A DNA stretch of 61,387 nucleotides, taken from positions 1-61,387 of the forward strand of contig JAHRHA010000017.1 in NCBI GenBank assembly GCA_020027875.1, in the 5' to 3' direction. Numbering within the stretch: the stretch's first letter is position 1; each line of letters opens with the position of its first letter. Under the pieces are notes generated by a model, which worked only from the letters and a program-made list of their open reading frames with translations, was not told where the DNA came from and searched no databases. Source of the stretch: Micromonosporaceae bacterium. Its GTDB lineage: Bacteria; Actinomycetota; Actinomycetes; Mycobacteriales; Micromonosporaceae. Positions 17,330-25,798 of the stretch are shown here, piece by piece. A program made the translations under genes and the position numbers.

Positions 17330-18115
17330 TTACCCGCCGAACAGGGTGTCCACATAGAACTGAGCGATCTGTTGAGCCGCGAAGATGGCGACGAACGCTC
17401 CGGCGATCATTGACGGACCGAAGGGAATGGCGGTCTTGCGGCCGGCTCGTTTGATCGCCATGAGCGTCAGCCCAGCGACCGCGCCGATCAGGAACCCGGC
17501 GAACGCTCCGATCACCAGCGCCGACCACGACAGGTACGCGAGCACCCCACCGACAATGCCCGCGAGCTTCACGTCGCCGAAGCCCATCCCAGCCGGGTAG
17601 AAGTACCCCAGCGCGAAGAAGAACGCGAACAGGACCGCGCCCCCGAGCAGCGCTCGAACGAAAGCCCACCAGTCTCCGTCGACCGCCGCCGACACGACGA
17701 GCAGCACCGCTACGACCGGGTACGACGGCAGCACGATCGCGTTCGGCAGGCGACGCACCTGCAGGTCGATCACCGTCAGCGCAACCCCGATCGCGGCAAA
17801 GTACAGGTACGCCGGAAGGGCGCTCAGCAGGTCCAGGTTGGACAGGCGGAGCGTCACCGCGACGAACAACAGCGAAGTCGCCAACTCCACCAGCGGGTAC
17901 CACACGGCGATCGGCCGACCGCACACGAAGCACCGGCCACGAAGGACGACCCAGCTCACCACCGGAATGTTGTGCGACGGCTTTATCGGCGTCCCACACG
18001 ATGGGCACCGCGACCCAGGCCGGAGCAGCGACTCCCTCCGTGGCACCCGGTAGATCACTACGTTCAGGAACGAGCCCACGACGAGCCCCAGCACCGCCAT
18101 CGCGACAACCAGCAC
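17330..18115 (-). CDS. pilD: Prepilin peptidase / N-methyltransferase PilD
   Basis: A polytopic aspartic protease (261 residues) that cleaves and N-methylates prepilins. The N-terminal GSFLNVVIYRVP and the zinc-binding cysteines CPSCGTPI / CFVCGRPI belong to the methyltransferase half. The two catalytic Asp blocks are VIDLQVRRLPNAIVLP and GFGDVKLAG. It is encoded convergently, its stop adjoining that of the PilX-like gene, and its substrates are presumably the three prepilins upstream. Confidence 0.93.
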   Translation of the reverse strand: MLVVAMAVLGLVVGSFLNVVIYRVPRRESLLRPGSRCPSCGTPIKPSHNIPVVSWVVLRGRCFVCGRPIAVWYPLVELATSLLFVAVTLRLSNLDLLSALPAYLYFAAIGVALTVIDLQVRRLPNAIVLPSYPVVAVLLVVSAAVDGDWWAFVRALLGGAVLFAFFFALGYFYPAGMGFGDVKLAGIVGGVLAYLSWSALVIGAFAGFLIGAVAGLTLMAIKRAGRKTAIPFGPSMIAGAFVAIFAAQQIAQFYVDTLFGG

Positions 18116-18320
18116 GGCAACACCCTAGATCTTGTTTGTGAGTGGTAGCTATGACGACCTCGGGCGCGCAGGATCTAAACCGGGCCGCCAGCCGAGAGCG
18201 ATCAGGGCGCGTGGGATGTCGGCCGCCACGCGGGTCGCTGGTGATCGCCAAGGACCCCATCACCGTCTTCGAGCGGTTCGGGGGATGTCGACCAAGGGGG
18301 TATGAGGCAGACTCGGCGAC

Positions 18321-19823
18321 GTGCTTCCTCTGCAGATCCTCGGTGGGCGTTACCGCCTGGACGGGGTGCTCGGGGTCGGCGGCATGTCGGTCGTATGGAA
18401 AGCGACGGACGACGTGCTCGGCCGCGCCGTCGCCGTGAAGATCCTCGCCGGCGACTTCGCGTTCGACCCGGACGCCCGGGCCGCCGTGCTGGCCGAGGCA
18501 CAGTCGGTCGCCCAGCTGTCGCACCCCAACATCTGCAGCGTCTTCGACTACGGAGAGTCAATGCAGGCCGACGGCAACACCGTTCCCTACGTCGTGATGG
18601 AGCTGCTCACCGGCCCGTCGCTGGCGGACCGCCTTGAGGAGGGCCCACTGGCGCCACAGGAAGCCCTCAAGGTCGCCGCGGAGGTCGCGGCCGGCCTCGC
18701 CGCGGCCCACGCGTACGGCGTCGTACACCGGGACGTCAAGCCGGGCAACGTCATCCTCACGTCGAGCGGGGCCAAGGTATTCGACTTCGGCATCGCCGCC
18801 ATCGCCGGCGCGCCAGACGTGGCGGGGCCCGACGGCAACATCCTCGCCACCCTGTCCTGTGTGGCTCCCGAACGGCTCCGGGGCGGCACCGTCCTGCCTT
18901 CATCGGACATGTTCGGCTGGGGCGTCCTGCTGTTCCGTCTGCTCACTGGCAAGCTGCCCTGGCCGTACTGGGCGACGCTCGCGGACCGGCTGTCCGTGGC
19001 CGCGCCCCTCCCGGTCATACCCAGCATCCCCGAAAAGATCGGTGACCTGTATCTGAGCTGCCTCGCCGAGGACCCGGATGACCGACCGACGGCGCTTGCG
19101 GCGGCCGCTGTAGTCCGGGTGGCGCTTACGGTCCGGACGCCGCAGCCAAGTGACGTCGTGCCGCGGGGTGGACTGCCGGACGACAACACCGAGTCGGCGA
19201 GCCTCGGCGCGATCGCCGACGCCGACCGACGGCGGCGCCGCCGAAGGGCGGTGGTGCTCGCGGTCGGCCTCGTCGCGGTCCTGGCGGCCGGCGCTTTCGC
19301 CTTCAGCAACAACGCCGGCAGGAATCAGGGTGGGGCACCGCCGTCGCAGACGACCGCTCCGCCGATGGGCGAGGGGGTCGTCGGCTCCGCCGCTCCGGGC
19401 GACCCGAACGCGTCGCCCACGGACGCGCTCCCCGGTGACGTGCCCGTTGTCTCTAAACCCGGCCGGGAAGTCGCAGTGCGGGGTGTCCCCGCCCCTGCCG
19501 TGACAGTGACGGTGACCGCCCCGGGGAACCCACCGGTCGTCGAGCCCGCCACGTCGTTCAGCACCAAGGGCGGCAGTGTGGTCGTGGTCTGCGACACGTA
19601 CGGCCCCCGCGTGACAAACGTCGTGGCGAAGCCCGGCTACTACCCCAACCAGCTCTCCCTAATCTTCGCGGCCTTGGTCTTCTTCACCAAGCCAGCCGAT
19701 GGTGCGAACCCGGACATCACCTACCGGCTGACCATCACCTGCCCCAGCAGCGGCGTGCCGAGGGTCACCGTGGCGTCCTACATCGGCGACCAACTCGTGA
19801 CGCCCGCCCCGACGAGCACGTGA
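18321..19823 (+). CDS. Membrane-anchored Ser/Thr protein kinase with extracellular domain
   Basis: A 500-residue receptor-like kinase. The kinase domain (about residues 7-275) has the glycine loop LGVGGMSVVW, VAVKIL, the catalytic HRDVKPGN, DFGIA and the degenerate APE motif VAPER. A basic stop-transfer (DRRRRRRRAVVLAVGLVAVL, near 300-320) leads to a Pro/Thr-rich linker and an external beta domain with two Cys (VVVVCDTYGP, LTITCPSSG). There are no PASTA repeats. The GTG at 18321 is in place, and the gene is divergent from pilD with a 205-base gap. The proximity to the pilus locus makes pilus-related signalling possible but unproven. Confidence 0.88.
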   Translation: MLPLQILGGRYRLDGVLGVGGMSVVWKATDDVLGRAVAVKILAGDFAFDPDARAAVLAEAQSVAQLSHPNICSVFDYGESMQADGNTVPYVVMELLTGPSLADRLEEGPLAPQEALKVAAEVAAGLAAAHAYGVVHRDVKPGNVILTSSGAKVFDFGIAAIAGAPDVAGPDGNILATLSCVAPERLRGGTVLPSSDMFGWGVLLFRLLTGKLPWPYWATLADRLSVAAPLPVIPSIPEKIGDLYLSCLAEDPDDRPTALAAAAVVRVALTVRTPQPSDVVPRGGLPDDNTESASLGAIADADRRRRRRRAVVLAVGLVAVLAAGAFAFSNNAGRNQGGAPPSQTTAPPMGEGVVGSAAPGDPNASPTDALPGDVPVVSKPGREVAVRGVPAPAVTVTVTAPGNPPVVEPATSFSTKGGSVVVVCDTYGPRVTNVVAKPGYYPNQLSLIFAALVFFTKPADGANPDITYRLTITCPSSGVPRVTVASYIGDQLVTPAPTST

Positions 19824-19968
19824 GCATGCCGTTGCCCGTTCCGCCGACCGCCGCGGACGACTCCACCGCCGCCGCCCTTGCACCCGACGACCTTGCGTAC
19901 TGACAGCCAGGCTGACTACAGAGGCTGAAGCGCGTCTGCAGTGCGCGATGCGAGAGCACTGCGATGCT

Positions 19969-20310
19969 ATGACGATGCTGCGCATCGGATCGGTCGTGTT
20001 GAACGTGACTAACACACGTCGTGCAGCCGAGTTCTGGGGGAAGGCGCTTGGATACGTTCCCGCGCCTGGCAACCCGGCGTTCCTCGTCGCCGAGCATGGC
20101 GAGGGGCCACGCCTTCATCTGGACGAAGACGACAAGATGCATCTCGACCTATGGGCGACCAACGAGGAAGAACAGCGCGCTGAGGTCGAGCGGCTCGTGT
20201 CAATAGGCGCCAGACTGGTAGAGGACTGGCCCTATCCAGATGACGCGGACTTTGTGGTACTCGCTGACACGGAGGGGAACGTGTTCTGCGTGATCAACTC
20301 TGGGGGCTGA
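19969..20310 (+). CDS. VOC / glyoxalase-fold protein
   Basis: A 113-residue vicinal-oxygen-chelate protein. It has the usual beta-alpha-beta repeats: IGSVVLNVTNTRRAAEFWGKAL at the N-terminus and VVLADTEGNVFCVI at the C-terminus, where the ending Glu/Asp ligands lie. Three in-frame ATGs (19948, 19969, 19975) are possible, and 19969 fits the family N-terminus best. No partner gene indicates a substrate. Such proteins range from antibiotic resistance to small-molecule lyases. Confidence 0.75.
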   Translation: MTMLRIGSVVLNVTNTRRAAEFWGKALGYVPAPGNPAFLVAEHGEGPRLHLDEDDKMHLDLWATNEEEQRAEVERLVSIGARLVEDWPYPDDADFVVLADTEGNVFCVINSGG

Positions 20311-20379
20311 GCCCTTCACGCGTGCGATGGCTCGTTCGCGTGTCGGGAGCACCGACAGCGCCTGGAGCGCGGCGGGGAG

Positions 20380-21744
20380 CTAGAGCGCGGCGGGCGTGGC
20401 TTCCGGGAGGGCGCCACGGCAACCGTCGCCGACCGCGGGGATGGCCGCAGGCGAGGCCGAGGGGGCGGCGGCTGGCGTCGGCGAAGGAGTGGCGGCTGGG
20501 GCCCGGCCGTCTTGCGCCGGGGTGAGTCGATGGTGCAGACGCAGCGCGAGCGTGGACGCCAGCAGACAGCCGCCGACGACCAGCATCACCCACGTCGTGG
20601 CGCGGCCAGTGCCGATGAGCGGGCCAGCGGCGACCGGTCCAACGATGCCGCTCAAACCCCACACCATCGAACCCATGGCGTTGTAGCGCCCGCGCAACTC
20701 GTCGGTGGCGAGAGAGTTGGTGATCGCCGGCATCACCGGGGACATGAGCGTCTCCCCCATGGCGAAGATGACGGAACACGCGACAACGCCAACGCTGGCC
20801 AGGACGGGCAACGCGTAGCTGCCGGCCAAACCCGCGCCGGCCAGGACAGCCCATGACAGGGCGAAGATGAGGCCGACCACGGCTAGCGCCCTCGTTCGGC
20901 TTCGGCCGTCCAGCCAGCGCACGACGAAGAGCTGGGCCACCACGATGAGCAGCGTGTTCCCCGCGAAAGCCCAGCCGAGAACGCGTGGGGCCACGTTGGC
21001 TACCTCGGTCGAGAAGGCGGTAAACCCCACCTCGATCTGCGCATAGCCGAATGTGGTCAGCGCCAGCCCGAAGAGGAAGAAGCGGACGAAGGAACCGTCG
21101 CGCAGCACCTGCGCGTACCCACCCTTGGCCTTGAGGTCGACCGTCACAGTCTCCTTGGCGAAGCGGCCACCGACGTGCGGCATGCTCAGCAGGATGACGG
21201 CAGGGACGAGGTAGCTCACGGCGTCGCCAAGGTAGATCGTCTGAAAGCTCGCCGGACGAGTCGCGTCCACGATTGTTCCCGAGATCACTCCGCCGAGCCC
21301 GATGCCGAGGTTGAGCAGAGTGAACGAGAGTCCGAACACCCGCTGGCGCTCGGCCGGGTCGACCAGGGAAGCCAGGATCGTGGTCTGCCCGGACCATAGG
21401 GCCGCGAACCCGATGGCCACGACACTAAGCGCGAGGAAGGCGCTGAGGGCGCTATCCACGAATGCCAGCGAGCCCGTGCCCACGGCCTCGACGACAAGCA
21501 GCGGAAGCACGACCCGGCGCGCTCCGAAGCGGTCGACCAGGCTCCCTCCGATTGGTGCCAGCACCAGCGCGACCACGCCCATCCAGCCAACGAGCAGGCC
21601 GACCGTGCCGGCCTCGAGACCGCGCACCTGTGTCAGGTAGACATACAGGAACGGCAGCGTCAGGCCCCGGCCGATCGCCGAGAAGAGGGTTCCAACGAGG
21701 ATCCGACGGGCTTCGCGACTGGCGGGCAGGGCGTTGCGGAGCAT
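20380..21744 (-). CDS. MFS transporter
   Basis: A 454-residue major facilitator with about 12 transmembrane helices. The loop 2-3 signature is GGSLVDRFGARRVVLPLL. Central segments such as LLVGWMGVVALVLAPIGGSL and SFTLLNLGIGLGGVISG are typical of drug or small-molecule efflux MFS proteins. The C-terminus is an Ala/Pro/Ser-rich cytoplasmic tail (PAATPSPTPAAAPSASPA) that is unusual in length. The substrate is not predictable. Confidence 0.85.
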   Translation of the reverse strand: MLRNALPASREARRILVGTLFSAIGRGLTLPFLYVYLTQVRGLEAGTVGLLVGWMGVVALVLAPIGGSLVDRFGARRVVLPLLVVEAVGTGSLAFVDSALSAFLALSVVAIGFAALWSGQTTILASLVDPAERQRVFGLSFTLLNLGIGLGGVISGTIVDATRPASFQTIYLGDAVSYLVPAVILLSMPHVGGRFAKETVTVDLKAKGGYAQVLRDGSFVRFFLFGLALTTFGYAQIEVGFTAFSTEVANVAPRVLGWAFAGNTLLIVVAQLFVVRWLDGRSRTRALAVVGLIFALSWAVLAGAGLAGSYALPVLASVGVVACSVIFAMGETLMSPVMPAITNSLATDELRGRYNAMGSMVWGLSGIVGPVAAGPLIGTGRATTWVMLVVGGCLLASTLALRLHHRLTPAQDGRAPAATPSPTPAAAPSASPAAIPAVGDGCRGALPEATPAAL

Positions 21745-21826
21745 GTTCCAGAGTCTCTAGTGGGGGTACGACAGTCCGCGAGCGAGTTTCCCCGGAAGGC
21801 GATCGACGCCGCGCCTTTGAGTCCGG

Positions 21827-22843
21827 CTAGCCAGCGGGCGCTAGGCAGGCGTACCTCCGCGCGCCGCCGACCCGCTCGGTCAGCACCAGCGAGGGCTGCT
21901 TCGCGTCCGGGCAGGTGTTTTCGGTATCCACGATGGACGTGATCCGGTAGGCGCCGGTGGCCGAGCACTCCGTTGCCACCGCGTTTCCACCGTCCTCCTT
22001 GACGCAGTCACCCACCGCGAAGGTCGCGCCCCGGTTCGTGAGGCTCCAGCCCACGTACCCGCCGACGCCCACCACGATAAGCACGGCGACAACGATCAAC
22101 GTGATGATGAGGCCGCGGCGCGACTTGCGCGTGGGTGGCGCCTGCTCTTCGTACGGCCAGCCGCCCGTTGGCGCGCCCTGGTTCTCCCGCGGTCGACCGG
22201 GGTCCGGCGCCGGCTGGCCGTAGCTGGCCGGCGGATACGCACCCTGCCCCATCGGGGCAGGCATGCCTTGCCGGTCGGGCGCCGAGTTGCCGAAGTTCGC
22301 CGGCGCCTGCCCGGAGAAGCCGGGTTGACTCGGGCCGGCGAAGCCGGACTGACCTGGTCCGGCGTATCCGGCGGGCGGTCCGTATTGGCCGGCGCCGGCG
22401 GACGGCGGACCATACTGGCCGCCACCAGGCTGGCCGCCGCCGGGCTGCCCGTATACGCCAGCCTGGGCCGGGTAACCCTGGGGCGGCGCGCCGAAGCCGG
22501 TCGACGGCTGGGGCTGGGGCGTCTGCGGCATGGGTACCGACGCGCTAGCGGCCACCCGTGCCTGTCCGCTCGCTGGAGGTTGGCTGGCGGCAGGCGGTTG
22601 CCCCAGCGGTGCGCTGCCCTGGCCATACGGGTTTCCCTGGCCATACTGGCTGCCCTGCCCGGCTGGGCTCCCCGGACCGGGCATGCCCGCATAAGGCGCC
22701 GGGGACGGCTGCGGCGGGATGGCCGGCGGCACAGGAACTGAGGCGGAGGCCGAGAAGCGCGGTGCCTCGCCGGGCGACGGGACCTTGATGGTCCGATCAC
22801 CGTCCGCCGGCGTTTCGGCGGGCGGGTAGGGAGCCTCGGACAT
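21827..22843 (-). CDS. Pro/Gly-rich LppU-like membrane protein
   Basis: A 338-residue type II membrane protein. The ATG at 22841-22843 follows a strong ribosome site (AAGGAGG). Residues 1-240 are a cytoplasmic low-complexity region of GQYGPP/GPGQSGF-like repeats rich in Gly, Pro, Gln and Tyr. There is one membrane segment (LIITLIVVAVLIVVGVGGYV), then a small external domain with paired cysteines: FAVGDCVKEDGG, ECSATGAYRI, TENTCPDAK, RYACLAP. The last part matches the LppU/SCO3897-type family of actinomycetes, of unknown function. An upstream in-frame extension to 23137 is Arg-rich and rejected. Confidence 0.75.
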   Translation of the reverse strand: MSEAPYPPAETPADGDRTIKVPSPGEAPRFSASASVPVPPAIPPQPSPAPYAGMPGPGSPAGQGSQYGQGNPYGQGSAPLGQPPAASQPPASGQARVAASASVPMPQTPQPQPSTGFGAPPQGYPAQAGVYGQPGGGQPGGGQYGPPSAGAGQYGPPAGYAGPGQSGFAGPSQPGFSGQAPANFGNSAPDRQGMPAPMGQGAYPPASYGQPAPDPGRPRENQGAPTGGWPYEEQAPPTRKSRRGLIITLIVVAVLIVVGVGGYVGWSLTNRGATFAVGDCVKEDGGNAVATECSATGAYRITSIVDTENTCPDAKQPSLVLTERVGGARRYACLAPAG

Positions 22844-23054
22844 CGGTGCCTCCTTGAACAGGATCGATCTGTGCACGCCCTGCTGTGCACGGCGCCGCCG
22901 CGAGGCGGACGAGCAACACCGTACCCGCCCCTGACCTGCTCCGGTTACCCCGGTCGGCTCAACGGAGTGTGCCGCCGGGCGGACGCCGACGACCCGGGCG
23001 GGCCATCGGCCCGACCGGGTCGTCGGCATGTGAGGGAGGGGGAAAGGTCTGGGG

Positions 23055-23192
23055 TTACTGGTACCGGTTGGCGATCTCGAGGAGTTCGCGGCGCAGCGCC
23101 GACGAGGGCGCGCTCCGCATGGCCTGGTCGATCGCACGGTTACGACGGTCAGCGTGACGACGGTTACGGATTCGATCCATCAACGAACTCAT
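23055..23192 (-). CDS. Small basic protein (45 aa)
   Basis: The frame MSSLMDRIRNRRHADRRNRA continues to LRRELLEIANRYQ. The basic helix-rich sequence is protein-like, and I recall similar short proteins in related actinomycetes, without known function. The start is 23192; a second ATG lies four codons in. The upstream frame reads through an AT-rich promoter-like region and is not used. A TAATAG box and a CRP-like palindrome lie upstream, which strengthens the case that this is a real gene. Confidence 0.6.
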   Translation of the reverse strand: MSSLMDRIRNRRHADRRNRAIDQAMRSAPSSALRRELLEIANRYQ

Positions 23193-23217
23193 ACTTACAT
23201 TAAACAAGAACGCAGGC

Positions 23218-23254
23218 CTATTATTCCATGGATTCTTCGGTGATCTAGGCCACG
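23218..23254 (-). promoter_or_regulatory. AT-rich promoter with CRP/GlxR-like site
   Basis: On the minus strand, CGTGGCCTAGATCACC (23239-23254) resembles the CRP/GlxR pattern TGTGAnnnnnnTCACA with two imperfect positions. The box TAATAG (23218-23223) lies 26 bases upstream of the 45-residue gene start. The site overlaps the likely -35 region, which would suit a regulator of this gene. Confidence 0.4.
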
Positions 23255-23347
23255 TCCTAACGATAATTAGTTGACAGGCATGACTGAGGCGCCCGTCCCG
23301 TGGCCGGAGCCACGGAGCGAACGCCTCGATCAACGTGCCAGTACGGG

Positions 23348-24808
23348 TCAGGTCCAGGCGAGCAGTGCGGCCTCCGGGTCACTCAGGAAGACGCCGACAT
23401 CGCGAAGGAACTTCGAGCCGAGCTCCCCGTCGATGATCCGATGATCGAAAGAGAGTCCGAGCGTGGTGACCTGGCGGGGCCGGACACGTCCCTTGTGGAC
23501 CCAGGGCATCTCACGGACGGCGCCGAACGCGAGGATCGCCGCCTCGCCCGGGGGCAGGATCGGCGTACCCGTGTCCACGCCGAAGACACCCACGTTCGTG
23601 ATCGTGAGGGTGCCACCGGACATGTCCGCCGGGGTCGTGCGCCCGTCCTTTGCGGTCGTCACCAGCGCCGTCATCGCTTCGGCCAGCTCGCGCATGGACA
23701 GCCGGCCGGCGTCCTTGATGTTGGGCACGACCAGGCCGCGGGGAGTGGCCGCGGCAATACCGAGGTTCACGTACTCCTTGACCACGATCTCGCCGGTCTG
23801 ACCCGACCAGGCCGAGTTGACCATCGGATGGCGCCTGACCGCGAGCAGTACCGCCTTCGCCACCAGCAACAGCGGCGAGATGCGTACTCCCCGCCACTCG
23901 GGCACCTCGCGCAGGCGCTCCAGCGCCCGCACCGCCCGGGTGACGTCGACCGTCAGGAACTCGGTGACGTGCGGCGCGGTGAACGCCGACGCCACCATGT
24001 TCTCCGCGGTGAGCTTGCGGACGCCCTTGATCGCGATGCGCTGTTCGCGGTCCGGCCCGAACGCCGGCGCTGTCGATGGTGCCGTCGCAAAGGCCGGCAC
24101 CGCCGCGGGAGCGCCCTCGGTGGCCGCGGCCTGCACGTCGTCCCGAGTGATCGAGCCCGCCGGCCCCGTGCCGGCCAACCCGGACAGATCGACACCGAGG
24201 TCACGGGCCAGCTTTCGGACGGGCGGCTTGGCGAGGACCGGCCCGGCAGCACCGACCCCAGCCAAGATCGTCATGACCTCCGCTACGTCGTCGTCAGCCG
24301 TTGCCGGCTGGGCGCCGACATCCGGGACCTGTCGAAGATCCTGGCCGGTCGGGCCCTGCCTACGGGGGCGCCGCGTGGCCGTGGTGGTCTTCGGGCCATA
24401 GCCGACCAGGATGGCCGTGCGGCCACCCGGTGCGGGCCCGCCGATCATGCCTGGCTCGATCGCCCCCTCTGCGGGCGCGACCTCCACCGCGGCGAGCGAG
24501 GCGGCCGACGGCGCCGGCAGGTCACGATCAGCCAGATCGTCCGGGGGCAGCGCCCCAGCGCTGGGATCCGTATCGATGGCGATGATCGGCGTGCCGACCT
24601 CGACGGTCTCACCCTCGCCATGGAAGATCTTGGCAACCCTGCCGGCCCACTTTGCCGGGATCTCGACCGCGGCCTTGGCCGTCTCGACCTCGACGATCGG
24701 CTGGTTAAGCGTGATCATGTCACCCTCGGCGACGAGCCACTTGAGGATCTCGCCCTCGGTCAGACCCTCACCGAGGTCAGGCAGCGGGAACTCCTTAACG
24801 CGTGACAT
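23348..24808 (-). CDS. 2-oxoacid dehydrogenase E2 (dihydrolipoyl acyltransferase)
   Basis: An E2 acyltransferase of 486 residues, the core of a branched-chain 2-oxoacid or pyruvate dehydrogenase complex. The N-terminal lipoyl domain has FPLPDLGEGLTEGEILKWLV and the modified Lys in VEVETAKAAVEIP. A peripheral-subunit-binding domain follows (VRKLARDLGVDLSGLAGTG). The C-terminal catalytic domain ends with LGLSFDHRIIDGELG (the HxxxDG active site). The linker between the lipoyl and peripheral domains is Ala/Pro-rich. The single lipoyl domain and the heterodimeric E1 fit branched-chain substrates. It is operonic with E1beta and E1alpha; the E3 gene is not in the window. Confidence 0.9.
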   Translation of the reverse strand: MSRVKEFPLPDLGEGLTEGEILKWLVAEGDMITLNQPIVEVETAKAAVEIPAKWAGRVAKIFHGEGETVEVGTPIIAIDTDPSAGALPPDDLADRDLPAPSAASLAAVEVAPAEGAIEPGMIGGPAPGGRTAILVGYGPKTTTATRRPRRQGPTGQDLRQVPDVGAQPATADDDVAEVMTILAGVGAAGPVLAKPPVRKLARDLGVDLSGLAGTGPAGSITRDDVQAAATEGAPAAVPAFATAPSTAPAFGPDREQRIAIKGVRKLTAENMVASAFTAPHVTEFLTVDVTRAVRALERLREVPEWRGVRISPLLLVAKAVLLAVRRHPMVNSAWSGQTGEIVVKEYVNLGIAAATPRGLVVPNIKDAGRLSMRELAEAMTALVTTAKDGRTTPADMSGGTLTITNVGVFGVDTGTPILPPGEAAILAFGAVREMPWVHKGRVRPRQVTTLGLSFDHRIIDGELGSKFLRDVGVFLSDPEAALLAWT

Positions 24809-24814
24809 TTGGCC

Positions 24815-25798
24815 TCACCATCCAAACGACCGGTCGACTGCGTCAAGCACCCGGTCCAGGTCGGGCAGGAACTCCTCCTCCACGCGCGCGGCCGGATACG
24901 GGATATCGAACCCGGTGACCCGCAGCACTGGTGCCTCCAATGAGTAGAAGCACTCCTCGGTAACCCGAGCCGCCACCTCGCCACCCAGGCCACCGGCGCG
25001 CGCTGCCTCGTGGACCACGACCAGTCGGCCGGTCCGGCGCACCGACTCGAAGACCGGCCCCAGGTCGAGCGGGGAGAGCGAACGCAGGTCGATCACCTCG
25101 AGTTGGCGCCCCTCCTCGGCGGCCGCCGTGGCGGCGTCGAGCGCCGTCTTCACCATCGGCCCGTAGGCGGCGACGGTCACATCGTTGCCGCGCCGTACCA
25201 CACGGGAGGCGAATAGCGGGTACGCCTCGGAGTGGGCAACCGAGGTGTCGACCTCTCCCTTCTCCCAGTAGCGGCGCTTGGGCTCGAAGAACACGACTGG
25301 GTCGTCCGTGGCGATGGCCTGCTGGATCATCGAATAGGCATCTGCTGGGTTCGAGCAGGCGACAACCTTCAGCCCGGCCGTGTGGGCAAAGTAGGCCTCC
25401 GGCGACTCGGAGTGGTGCTCAACCGCGCCGATGCCGCCGCCGAACGGGATCCGGATGACGATCGGCAGCCGAAGCTTGCCCCGGGATCGGTAGTGCATCT
25501 TGGCGACCTGGGAGACGATCTGGTCGTACGCCGGGTACACGAAGCCATCGAACTGGATCTCGCAGACCGGGCGGTAGCCGCGGATGGCGAGGCCGATCGC
25601 GGTGCCGATGATGCCCGATTCGGCCAGCGGCGTGTCGATGACGCGCTCCTCGCCGAAGTCCTTCTGCAGTCCGTCGGTAATGCGGAAGACCCCGCCGAGC
25701 TTGCCGACGTCCTCGCCCATGATGAGCACCTTGGCGTCGTCCTCCAACGCCTTACGCAGACCTTCGTTGATCGCCTTGCCGAGGGTGAGAGTGGCCAT
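24815..25798 (-). CDS. 2-oxoacid dehydrogenase E1 beta
   Basis: The thiamine-diphosphate-dependent E1 beta subunit (327 residues), which with E1 alpha decarboxylates 2-oxoacids. Diagnostic blocks are VLIMGEDVGKLGGVFRIT, DTPLAESGIIGTAIGLA, EIQFDGFVYPAYDQI, GGGIGAVEHHSESPEAYFAH, PVVFFEPKRRYW and VIDLRSLSPLDL. It has the standard length. It starts at the overlapping end of E1 alpha (25798) and lies 6 bases before E2. Confidence 0.93.
   Translation of the reverse strand: MATLTLGKAINEGLRKALEDDAKVLIMGEDVGKLGGVFRITDGLQKDFGEERVIDTPLAESGIIGTAIGLAIRGYRPVCEIQFDGFVYPAYDQIVSQVAKMHYRSRGKLRLPIVIRIPFGGGIGAVEHHSESPEAYFAHTAGLKVVACSNPADAYSMIQQAIATDDPVVFFEPKRRYWEKGEVDTSVAHSEAYPLFASRVVRRGNDVTVAAYGPMVKTALDAATAAAEEGRQLEVIDLRSLSPLDLGPVFESVRRTGRLVVVHEAARAGGLGGEVAARVTEECFYSLEAPVLRVTGFDIPYPAARVEEEFLPDLDRVLDAVDRSFGW

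Noticed and set aside
18121..18180. Third copy of palindrome family P near CCTAGATC and GGATCTA
   Set aside because: Matches are limited to eight or fewer bases and the arms do not pair over any length.
23300..24805. Long plus-strand frame of 501 codons opposite the E2 gene
   Set aside because: It is the shadow of a clearly homologous gene on the other strand and has Arg/Gly/Asp-rich composition without motifs.
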